A DNA stretch of 64,000 nucleotides from Hippasteria phrygiana (Eukaryota; Echinodermata; Asteroidea; Valvatida; Goniasteridae). The position numbers and the translations under genes were made by a program. A model generated the notes under the pieces. The model was not told the origin of the DNA and searched no databases. It worked only from the letters and a program-made list of their open reading frames with translations. Numbering within the stretch: the first letter of the stretch is position 1; the number at the start of each line of letters is the position of its first letter. Shown in pieces: positions 54,801 to 60,945 of the stretch. The stretch spans positions 310,001-374,000 of the forward strand of contig JAZGUH010000619.1 in the NCBI GenBank assembly GCA_037893225.1, written 5' to 3'.

Positions 54801-54927
54801 CGTATGGAGTGTTCTGAATACCCCAGGGCCAGTTTCAAGCACATCGCTGAAAAAAAATATTTCGATTTTTTTTTAAAACCCCACGTCCAGTTTCGAGCAC
54901 ATCGCTGAAAAAAATGTTTCGAATTTT
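51880..54927 (+). repeat. 1,727-bp HOR near the array edge, second copy truncated
   Basis: Landmarks repeat at +1,727 bp: 51,926/53,653, 51,997/53,724, 52,513/54,240, 52,617/54,344 and 53,108/54,835. The first unit runs 51,880-53,606 and the second ends near 54,927. This edge HOR has private variants absent from the core, including GGCCTTTGGAG, CAGTTTGGAGCAC, GCGTCCAGGG and TTTCAAGCAC. The copies differ at least at one position, CGCTCAGG (near 52,314) versus CGCCCAGG. It is therefore a separate, more diverged lineage of the satellite. Confidence 0.8.
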
Positions 54928-55070
54928 TTTCTTTCCAATTGCCATTTCAACAAAACCAACGCGTCCAGGGCGGCGTATGGAGTGTTCTGAATACCCCAGG
55001 GCCAGTTTCAAGCACATCGCTGAAAAAAATGTTTCGAATTTTTTTGAACACCCCACGTCCAGTTTCGAGT
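54928..55070 (+). repeat. Right terminal satellite monomer and junction
   Basis: The last monomer reads through TTGCCATTTCAAC, GCGTCCAGGGCGG and CAGTTTCAAGCAC to GAACACCCCACGTCCAG. It ends in TTTCGAGT, directly joined to CCAAATGGTAAGG of the next repeat family. GAACACCCCACG combines features of halves that are normally apart, so the edge monomer is rearranged. Three bases (AGT) fit either side of the junction. Confidence 0.8.
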
Positions 55071-55835
55071 CCAAATGGTAAGGCTATAGCCTTGTGTTTT
55101 ATTATTTTTGTTGAAAAACGTTACTTCACAATCAATACTCAAAAACTTTAAAATCAGTCCTAATGGTAACGTTTTTCACCCCAAAAATTATCAAACACAA
55201 GGCTAGAGCCTTGTGTTTGATAATTTTTGGGGTGAAAAACGTTACTTCACAAACAAAACTCAAAAAACTTCAAAATCAGTCTAAATGGCAAGGTATAGCC
55301 TTGTGTTTTATTATTTTTGTTGAAAAACACTACTTCACAAGCAATACTAAAAAACTTCAAAATCAGTCTAAATGGCAAGGGTATAGCCTTGTGTTTGATT
55401 ATTTTTGTTAAAAAACATTACTTCACAAGCAATACTCAAAAACTTCAAAATTAGTCCAAATGGTAAGGCTATATAGCCTTGGGTTTAATTTTTTTTGTTG
55501 AAAAACATTACTTCACAAGCAATACTCAAAAACTTCAAAATTAGTCCAAATGGTAAGGCTATATAGCCTTGGGTTTAATTTTTTTTGTTGAAAAACATTA
55601 CTTCACAAGCAATACTCAAAAACTTCTTGTTTCATAATTTTTGGCAGAAAAAAATTTCCAAAACAAATTATACTCAAAAACCTTAAAATCCGTCCAAATG
55701 GTAAGGCTATAGCCTTGTGTTTGATCATTTTGGGGGTGAAAAACGTTAATTCACAAACAAAACTCAAAAACTTCAAAATCACTCTAAATGACAAGGCTAT
55801 AGCCTTGTGTTTTATTATTTTTATTGAAAAACATT
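55071..55835 (+). repeat. Second tandem repeat, ~87-90-bp unit with palindromic core
   Basis: AAATGGTAAGGCTATAGCC or close variants start units at 55,073, 55,283, 55,370, 55,458, 55,548, 55,696 and 55,786. Each unit continues with a T-rich stretch, GTTGAAAAACATTACTTCAC, CAATACTCAAAAACTTC and AAAATCAGTCC. Units starting at 55,458 and 55,548 are an exact 90-bp duplication in their shared part. The core AAGGCTATAGCCTT is a 14-bp palindrome, extended to ...CTATATAGCC... in two units. Between 55,620 and 55,695 an extra ~58 bp containing TTTTTGGCAGAAAAAAATTT is present. No coding capacity is supported. Confidence 0.92.
55166..55245. repeat. 80-bp near-perfect palindrome (39-bp arms, 2-nt centre)
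   Basis: The left arm 55,166-55,204 begins GTAACGTTTTTCACCCC. The right arm 55,207-55,245 ends GGGGTGAAAAACGTTAC. By eye all 39 positions are complementary, with AG as the centre (GGCT-AG-AGCC). The right arm is a normal piece of the ~88-bp repeat, while the left arm is its inverted copy, so a unit has been inverted head to head. It could extrude as a cruciform, and its transcript would fold into a long hairpin. Confidence 0.93.
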
Positions 55836-55929
55836 ATTACCCCATGCGACAGGACAGCCGTAATGAATTCAAACTTCGACAAGGTACTGGTTTTGTTTAC
55901 GTATGGCCAGAGCAGTTTTATTGCCAGAA
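55836..55929. other. Transition with no recognised feature
   Basis: The last 88-bp repeat copy breaks off after TTGAAAAACATTATTACC. The sequence then becomes unique (CATGCGACAGGACAGCC). I see no gene or repeat in this short stretch. Confidence 0.5.
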
Positions 55930-56310
55930 CAATTTAGGTTTGCGATTGTTGCGTTTCGCGAAACCTGTAACTTAACTTGACATAGCACATAACATAACCC
56001 GACTTTGTTCCCGATCGTTACGACTCGCGAAACCTGTACTAGCTCACAGAAACAAATCTTGGTCTCCGATCGTTGCGATTCGCGAAACAAATAACTTGCC
56101 AATAGCTCATAACATAACCATGCAAACTGGATCTCCGATCTCCCTGTGGCGTAGCTGGATAAATAACTTTCCGGTCGTAGCGATCCCCGCGAAAGCTTAT
56201 AACGTATGTGCAAATATCCAAATTCATAACTTATTAATTTCCCGAAGCCAATAGATTAATGTCATAACTTAGTTCCGGTCGTAGCGATACGCGAACCGAC
56301 ACAATGAGGG
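55930..56310. repeat. Five degenerate copies of a GATCGTTGCGATTCGCGAA-type motif
   Basis: Related motifs occur near 55,940 (GATTGTTGCGTTTCGCGAAAC), 56,012 (GATCGTTACGACTCGCGAAAC), 56,068 (GATCGTTGCGATTCGCGAAAC), 56,170 (GGTCGTAGCGATCCCCGCG) and 56,274 (GGTCGTAGCGATACGCGAAC). They are often followed by ATAACTT or CATAACATAACC. Spacing is irregular, about 54-104 bp. The core TTCGCGAA is a palindrome. These look like an old, eroded tandem repeat; a role as clustered binding sites is conceivable but unsupported. Confidence 0.7.
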
Positions 56311-56576
56311 CAAAACGTAGCCCCAGAAAATTCCAAGCCCGGCAAGAAACAGGCAAGGGGCCAGCTGAAGCTTAATAAAAATAGGCCCTAGGATTGTTCA
56401 AAAAAATAAATTATACTCAACGGCCCTGGCGAATGTAAAGATGAGTTGCGCGTACCCGCCCTGGCTCTGATGGAGACAATATAATCCCACGAGAAAAAGC
56501 GTGATCGCTTCCCCTTTATGAGGGTGTCTAATCACCTGTGCCTGACATTTGACTGCTTGTCGACGCAAGGCCGTTA
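56311..56576. other. Intergenic stretch, nothing recognised
   Basis: About 265 bp between the TTCGCGAA motif cluster and the 3' end of the LINE. No ORF with recognisable similarity, tandem repeat or RNA gene was seen. Confidence 0.5.
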
Positions 56577-56855
56577 CTTTTGTTCATTGTTCATTTATTT
56601 CCACAGTTTCAAACATTTTAATTATGGTAATTGATAGAAAAAGGTACTTGCTAGACAAATAGTGAAACTGTAGAGGGACCCACTGGGAAGCAAAGCTTGT
56701 AATCGTAGGCCCCTTATACAAATTTAAAGTTGCTTATAATACATAAATCCCAAAACATACAACAGACAAGGACAATACATGTACCTTACATGCCAGTTAA
56801 CAAGCAATATCAAATGTGTAAAATGTGTAGCATGGGAAACCTCGAGATTAATAAG
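56577..56855 (-). other. LINE 3' UTR and tail
   Basis: Downstream of the ORF2 stop on the minus strand lie ~255 bp of non-coding sequence. It contains GGGGCCTACGATTACAAGC and GTGGGTCCCTCTACAG, then AATAAA at 56,599-56,594, and ends in two copies of TGAACA. Short tandem 3' tails in place of poly(A) are typical of CR1/L2-like LINEs. The exact end is uncertain by a few bases. Confidence 0.7.
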
Positions 56856-57064
56856 TTACATGGGATCACAATAATTATTCAACAAGATGGATTTATAATT
56901 CCGTTTGAAAGTTGACAAATATTTAGAACTTTTCAGATTATCGGTAAATGAGTTCCCACAGCCTGGGTCCCTTCGTTTGCTAAAGATGTACGAGTCAATG
57001 GTAAATGAAAATTTGAGACTTGACGAGTATAATGGGAATGAACATCAACATTCCGGACGAAGAT
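56856..57064 (-). pseudogene. LINE ORF2 C-terminal tail, separated by a nested insertion
   Basis: Minus-strand translation gives IFVRNVDVHSHYTR, then NFHLPLTRTSL, and after a one-base shift GNSFTDNLKSSKYLSTF, ending ...NNYCDPM with a TAA at 56,858-56,856. This corresponds to the F-x-x-N-x-x-x-H-x-H-x-T-R, F-x-x-P and LK-S/x-S-x-x-x-F-K elements at the end of CR1/L2-like ORF2 proteins. It belongs to the same element as the RT fragment at 57,671-58,404, which breaks off in the equivalent place. The two are parted by the plus-strand insertion at 57,065-57,664. Confidence 0.85.
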
Positions 57065-57664
57065 TGATTTATACATTCCTAGGTATGCACTTGCTACTGG
57101 ATAAAGATCATTTAAATACAGGGGTGCAATACTTTGGGGCAAGTTAAACGATCAATTGAAAACCATAACAATTAAACACATTTAAACAGAAAATGAATAA
57201 ACAGAAGTTACTTCATCACCTTAAAAATAACCTGTACGACTTCCTACAATTCACACTGGACAGCGGCGCGCAGCTGCCATGCCGTGCAATTTGTGGTTCT
57301 AATGGGTTGATTCCTGGTTGGTTAGTTTACATAATTACACAGCCTGACAACCGCACACCGCCGCCCAGTGCCGTGACATGTAGTATGTCTACTTGTCCTG
57401 TTTGCTTTTGTAAGTATATCTATGATTTGTTCATGTTCTTGTTATTTAGGGGACGAAGTTGGGCTTCCTCGAGTGTTGGTCATCCGTATCCATTTTAATT
57501 GGTTTCATTTTTGTATTATCTACTTGTTTTATTATATATTATAATTTGTATTCGTCTGTTTACCTAGTATATCTTATACTTTCTAATTTGTAAGAGATGG
57601 CCCATTGAAAATCATCCTAGAGGTGACATGGCCTACCATCAGTAAATAAAGTTGTTATTATATA
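57065..57664 (+). mobile_element. ~600-bp insertion inside the LINE, probably a 5'-truncated plus-strand LINE tail
   Basis: The segment interrupts the minus-strand LINE between its thumb and C-terminus. GAAGAT occurs at both edges (57,059-57,064 and 57,665-57,670), a candidate 6-bp target-site duplication. Its right end, on the plus strand, carries GGCCCATTGAAAATCATCC, CATGGCCTACC and AATAAAGTTGTTATTATAT, resembling a LINE 3' end with a polyadenylation signal and a short TTA-rich tail. The 101-codon open frame at 57,193-57,498 shows no similarity I recognise and is probably chance. GTAAGT at 57,410 and TTATTTAG ending at 57,449 would make a 40-bp intron, too short to be credible in an animal. 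Confidence 0.6.
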
Positions 57665-57670
57665 GAAGAT

Positions 57671-58404
57671 AGTAAGGAACCAGAAACAGATTGATACACG
57701 AGGGACCCAAGCTGAAGAAAATAAATATCTTTAACTTCGAAAATCTTGTTATTCGTCAATCAATCCAATAAAGGATCAGTATGAGCATTGAAATAAGTAA
57801 AATTAATAATTCGCAGAGCCCGTTATTGTAAAAGGGAAAGCCTGTTAAGTTTACTGAGGGAAATGCTCCCCAGGCTAGAATACCATTACTAAGGTAAGAC
57901 AATATGAATGTACTATACAGAGAGACAGAAATTGTAGGAGGGATAACATATTTGAGCTTATTAATAATACCTATGTTTCTACCAGTAATTTTACCTAAAT
58001 AATCTATATGATTAGTCCATGTTAATTTAGAATCAATGAATAATCCAGGAAATTTAAGACAATCTGTTTTTTCCAGGACTATGTCATCAATTAATATATT
58101 GGAGGGGAGATTACTAGCAGTTTTACTAACTAACATATAGTTGGTTTTCTTAATATTAAGTGACAGCTTATTAACTGTAAACCAATTACAGATGGATTTT
58201 AACTCATGATTAACCGTGTTGGTGAGAGTAGTCAAATTACTATTAGAAATAAATAAATAAGTTTGAGTCATCGGCAAATAAATTAAATGAAAAGACATCA
58301 GATGATTTAACAAAGTCATTCATATAGATCAGAAAAGCAATGGACCCAAAATTGACCCCTGTGGAACACCACATTTTATGGCCAAACGGTTGAATTTGAG
58401 CCAC
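57671..58404 (-). pseudogene. LINE ORF2 fragment: reverse transcriptase catalytic core and thumb
   Basis: In the minus-strand frame containing CGVPQGSILGPLLF (58,373 onward) a stop follows immediately. The LIYMNDF that should come next lies one frame over, so a single base has been lost near 58,332. The catalytic motif is FADDSNLF (the two Asp codons at ~58,272-58,267). A frameshift follows at a TTTA run near 58,255. The thumb region continues with ICNWFTVNKLSLNIKKTNY, FIDSKLTWTNHI and ILAWGAF. Another shift near 57,850 leads into a frame with RALRIINFTYFNAHTDPLL (preceded and followed by stops) and DIYFLQLGSLVYQ. RT blocks upstream of GVPQG are missing. No functional enzyme can be made. Confidence 0.88.
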
Positions 58405-58864
58405 CCATAGAATGTTCTTTTCCTGCTCAAACTGACGAACATAATATTGCTTTTTAGAATTTCGTGAGAGACTAGTCAGTATGTTGGTCGGGTTAGCAGT
58501 GTAATGACGATATAATTTGTTTTTCTTATCAATGGATTTAAGAAGAAGTTTATTTATCCACGGGGCAGTGGGGTTAGAATTAAACTTTGATGTAGGTTTA
58601 TGTGGTTTAGTTGGAATATTTTTATCTACTTTATTAATGAAATTGTCAATAAATAAATTAAATGCTTGGTCAGGATTATCACAGGTAGTAATGTTGGACC
58701 AGTCGGCTGTATGAAGATCTTCTTTAAGCCTCTGGATATTAGAATAGGTAAAATTACGGGTACCAAAATAATTAAATTGATTAAGGGAAGCATCAGATTT
58801 ATGGAGGGACATTATCATCAAAATTGCGTCTTGGTCCCAAACCCCATGAAAGAAAGGACAGTCA
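58405..58864 (-). pseudogene. LINE ORF2 fragment: endonuclease end and endonuclease-RT linker
   Basis: The frame reads DQDAILMIMSLH, possibly the degraded C-terminal S-D-H motif of an apurinic-type endonuclease (Ser/His not preserved). It continues with GTRNFTYSNIQRLKEDLHTADW, then DQAFNLFIDNFINKVD, then PWINKLLLKSIDKKNKLYRHY. This succession (aromatic-rich strand, D-W, F-x-x-x-F, PW-x-x, KKNKLY) is the usual linker between endonuclease and RT in CR1/L2-like ORF2 proteins. The catalytic part of the endonuclease is absent. The frame then passes directly into RT sequence near 58,405, skipping the early RT blocks. The region shares one open frame with the next fragment only because deletion and frame happened to coincide. 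Confidence 0.75.
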
Positions 58865-59297
58865 AGTACCTCAGAAAAAAATACTTTAGTGGTTGGTAAT
58901 AGGGATTTAACCCTCTGTAAAGCCGCCAATGATTGTGAACCATTACCCTGAGATACCATGTTATCAACTAGAACATGTGCACCCTGTCCTCTGAGGAACA
59001 TCCCCCACTGGCGTCGCTTCTTGATTGGGCACCACTACATGCGCACCTGGTAAGGGCGGAGCCTTCCCTGTGGCATTTTGGTTGGTAAGGTTTTTGGGCG
59101 GGAACCTCGGAAACCACCTCGTGCTCACCTGGAGAGGACGGAGCCTTCCCTTGTGCACTCTGGTTCAGAGGATCCGGTGGTAGGCCCTGGGACTCTTTTC
59201 TTTGACCAGTCGTCTTCCCAGTCTGCTGACGCCGCTTCCGCTTGCTTGCCGCAATCTTGTCCTTGGCTTTGGCTGCTTCTGACCTGCGCTTTGGCAT
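58865..59297 (-). pseudogene. LINE ORF1 N-terminal remnant
   Basis: A Met-initiated frame begins MPKRRSEAAKAKDK and is strongly Lys/Arg-rich over its first ~30 residues, as is common for LINE ORF1 RNA-binding proteins. Sense then moves between three frames. The first ends its meaningful part near 59,090; the second carries NATGKAPPLPG and stops at 58,964; the third carries LLPTTKVFFSEVLDC before running into ORF2 sequence. The last segment resembles the LxPxAxVxFSEVL stretch of the esterase (SGNH) domain known from some CR1-like ORF1 proteins, but this is weak. An ~82-bp internal duplication (59,040-59,160) encodes GKAPSSPGEH and the related GKAPPLPGAH. The gene is dead. Identity as ORF1 rests on position upstream of ORF2 sequence and on composition. 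Confidence 0.6.
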
Positions 59298-59450
59298 GAT
59301 ACTTTAAGAAAGACATGAACAAATTAGTATTAACCACAGAATTGCCTCCTTTCATAGGCACTTTGTACTAATATTTACTACAAATCAGACCAAGGACTTT
59401 TTGTTTTGTTTTTTGGAAGACTATACAAACCAGAACAGTGATTGAATAAA
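59298..59450. other. LINE upstream flank, nothing recognised
   Basis: A/T-rich sequence upstream of the ORF1 start, which might hold the LINE 5' UTR. No separate feature is visible and no target-site copy matching the 3' flank was found. Confidence 0.4.
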
Positions 59451-59590
59451 CATGTCACCGATATTGGGTGTTTGACATGACATGTAACAGAATATTGAGT
59501 ACTTGACATGACATTGACAAATCTTGACCGCTTAACATGGCACGTAACAGATATTGAGTGATTGCCAAGACATGTAACAAGATAATGCAT
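59451..59590. repeat. Degenerate minisatellite, ~32-35-bp unit
   Basis: Four imperfect copies of a unit of the form GACATGACATGTAACAGATATTGAGTxxTT follow one another, visible as ACATGTAACAG, ACATTGACAAAT, GCACGTAACAGATATTG and ACATGTAACAAG. Divergence between copies is considerable. The open frame across it on the minus strand is repetitive and not a credible gene. Confidence 0.75.
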
Positions 59591-59894
59591 GTTTGAAGTA
59601 ACATGAACAAATATTAGATTAAAATAATATAATGATAATTAAATAGTAGATTACCTAACAAATGATAAGTCGTCATATTGACACGGTTGCCTACATAACT
59701 TTTAAGATGCCCGTAATTCACATCAGAACATCATACAAGTAATTGATACATAATTGCTGTTGGATGTAATAGCCAAACAACTTGTTTGTTTGGTTGGTTG
59801 GTTTTTTGTTTTGCTTTGGAAACTGGCAAAGAAAAAATGCATTTACGTGGGCTACACCAGACCCCCTGGGCTCACCAGTCCGAGCCATGAAATA
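59591..59894. other. Non-coding stretch with a GGTT/GTTT simple repeat
   Basis: A/T-rich DNA without a recognisable gene. Near 59,781-59,808 a run of GTTTGTTTGGTTGGTTGG followed by T-runs is a short simple repeat. Confidence 0.6.
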
Positions 59895-60130
59895 GGGCAC
59901 ACCGGACCAGGACAATAACAATAAGGGCACACCAGACCCTGATACATGTTAATAATTATGGCACACCAGACCATCACAGTTAGGGCACACCAGACCCTGA
60001 TACATGTTAATATGGCACGCCAGGCCATCATAGGTAGGGCACACCAGACCCTGCTACATGTTAATATGGCACACCAGACCATCATAGTAAGGGCACACCA
60101 GACCCTGTTACATAGTGGATGCAACACCAG
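59895..60130. repeat. Minisatellite, 54-58-bp unit (GGCACACCAGACC dimer)
   Basis: GGGCACACCAGACCCTG starts units at 59,925, 59,983, 60,037 and 60,091 (units of 58, 54 and 54 bp plus a partial), with a diverged copy at 59,895. Each unit holds a second half, ATGGCACACCAGACCATCA, so the ancestral unit was about 27 bp. Overlapping open frames on both strands are caused by the repeat and are not genes. Confidence 0.92.
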
Positions 60131-60870
60131 AACTAGCCAGAACATGTACACAACATTTGCAAAACCAGGCCACCCAAATGATCAAAGGCCAACAGTCATT
60201 TTAACACCAATTAGGAAATCTGTAATGAAAACACCGATATGAACTATTAAAACATCCAGGCACAGGATGTTCCCTCGCTTAATGCTATGAGCTACGGGAG
60301 AAATGGCCCCTGGTGAACCTCCAGGGAGTCATGAGAGTGCCTGTCACAAAACTTGAAATTACTGTCCATGTTCTTACATTTTATGTTAGGGCAATTATAA
60401 ATGATAAAATGAGTTGATCGAATAAATTTATTGGCCATTCTGATAGAGCATGCAGAAACATTTTTACCTGTGTCTGTTGAATTCCTGCTAAAAATTATGC
60501 CTTAATATCAGACAGAATTAAAATCTACACTTTTACTGAAGAATCTGCAGTAAAAGAAATAAGATATACATATATTTAATTCCTGGACAAGATCTTCCCC
60601 CAACTGAACTCTATGGGAGGAATAATGGCTCCTACTGAACATCCAGGAAACCAGCAGAGCATAAAGTAAAATTAAATAATAAATGTGGTGATATAAGAGC
60701 AGCAACTGAAAAATGTTCTTCCCACAAAGTACTTGGTAATTGGCGGAAATGGGGTGGAGGGGGGTAATTGAAAAGTTCAACTTATGGTTGCATACCTTAT
60801 AAAGTGCAGTGACAAAGTGAACCCAAGTTTTACTTCTTATTCCCACCCAACCATCCACCAGAATAAGAAG
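60131..60870. other. Non-coding DNA with a diverged pair of ~85-bp related segments
   Basis: Segments at about 60,248-60,340 and 60,576-60,665 align imperfectly. Both carry CAGG/CTGG, AGATCTTCCC/GGATGTTCCC, a GGGAG(A/G)AA block, ATGGCxCCTxxTGAACxTCCAGG and a purine-rich end. In the first copy CCCTGG-TGAACCT-CCAGGG forms a short inverted repeat. This may be a dispersed repeat family. No gene is recognised, and the 123-codon minus-strand frame at 60,508-60,879 has no family features. Confidence 0.5.
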
Positions 60871-60945
60871 CTGCCCCATTGGCTAAAAGTTTGATCCTCC
60901 AAGAGCCTTCATTGGTCAAAACTCTCTAATGTGATTGGCTGACAT
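60871..60945. promoter_or_regulatory. Cluster of three ATTGG (inverted CCAAT) motifs
   Basis: CCCATTGGCTA (ATTGG at 60,878), TTCATTGGTCA (60,911) and GTGATTGGCTG (60,934) lie 33 and 23 bp apart in the same orientation. Spaced CCAAT boxes bound by NF-Y are frequent in eukaryotic promoters, so a promoter is possible. No transcript, initiator or adjacent gene supports it, and a GAATATTTA element downstream at ~60,950 is weak as a TATA box. Confidence 0.35.

Larger units (their letters stand above)
1..55070 (+). repeat. Satellite array, 57/114-bp units with higher-order repeats
   Basis: An uninterrupted tandem array fills the first 55 kb and continues past the left edge. The common unit is about 114 bp. 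Half A carries CCAGTTTCGAGCACATCGCTG followed by an A-run and a T-run; half B carries CCAATTGGCATTTCAAC, AACGCGCCTAGCTCGGCG and TATGGAGTGTTCTGAA. A second A-like half (CCCCACGTCCAG) is often added, producing 171-173-bp spacings. All monomers have the same orientation and no unrelated insertion was noticed. Variants fall into fixed combinations: CAACAAAACC/CAACATAACC, CTAGCTCGG/CCAGGGCGG, GAACACC/GAATACC, TTCGAGCAC/TTTGAGCAC, CTCTCCAATTGG/TTTATAATTGC. These combinations define the higher-order repeats listed separately. Open frames across the array are a by-product of unit lengths divisible by three. Satellite identity is certain; a centromeric or other role is not shown by the sequence. Confidence 0.97.
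56577..59297 (-). mobile_element. CR1/L2-like non-LTR retrotransposon relic, internally deleted and nested
   Basis: Reading on the minus strand, the order is that of a LINE: a basic ORF1 N-terminus (59,297), the end of the endonuclease and the endonuclease-RT linker (~58,860-58,405), RT motifs GVPQGS and FADD (~58,373-58,250), the thumb region, a C-terminus with SHYTR and LKSSK (57,064-56,856), and a 3' UTR. The UTR ends at AATAAA (56,599-56,594) followed by two copies of TGAACA. Two large internal pieces are missing: most of ORF1 plus endonuclease, and RT blocks before GVPQG. At least five frameshifts or stops are present. A ~600-bp foreign insertion lies at 57,065-57,664. The order and motifs are seen directly; the CR1/L2-like label is inferred from linker, RT and C-terminal style plus the short tandem 3' tail. 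Confidence 0.85.

Noticed and set aside
1..55070. Hundreds of open frames of 60-584 codons on both strands
   Set aside because: They are phases of the 57/114-bp satellite. Frames are open on both strands at once, variants are mostly amino-acid changing, and no domain is recognisable.
1..55070. CRISPR array, because of regular short repeats
   Set aside because: There are no unique spacers between the repeats; the intervening sequence is itself the repeat, and no cas-like genes occur.
1..55070. CENP-B box in the monomer
   Set aside because: The reverse strand has GCGTTGGTTTTG, sharing only CGTTGG with the box; the required TTCG, A and CGGG positions do not fit.
55163..55411. 82-codon plus-strand frame in the 88-bp repeat
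   Set aside because: It reads across the palindrome and repeat units; low-complexity and repeat-derived.
57410..57449. 40-bp intron (GTAAGT...TTATTTAG)
   Set aside because: Splice-site letters fit, but 40 bp is too short for animal splicing and there is no coding continuity to restore.
57193..57498. 101-codon plus-strand frame as a gene
   Set aside because: It lies inside the nested insertion next to a LINE-like 3' tail, shows no recognisable domain, and has no supporting start or splice context.
58517..58899. Plus-strand frames over the LINE (65 and 77 codons)
   Set aside because: They are antisense shadows of the minus-strand endonuclease-RT linker, which has family-like sequence.
59852..60242. 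Overlapping ~100-codon frames on both strands
   Set aside because: Products of the 54-bp minisatellite; repetitive and unlike any protein I recognise.
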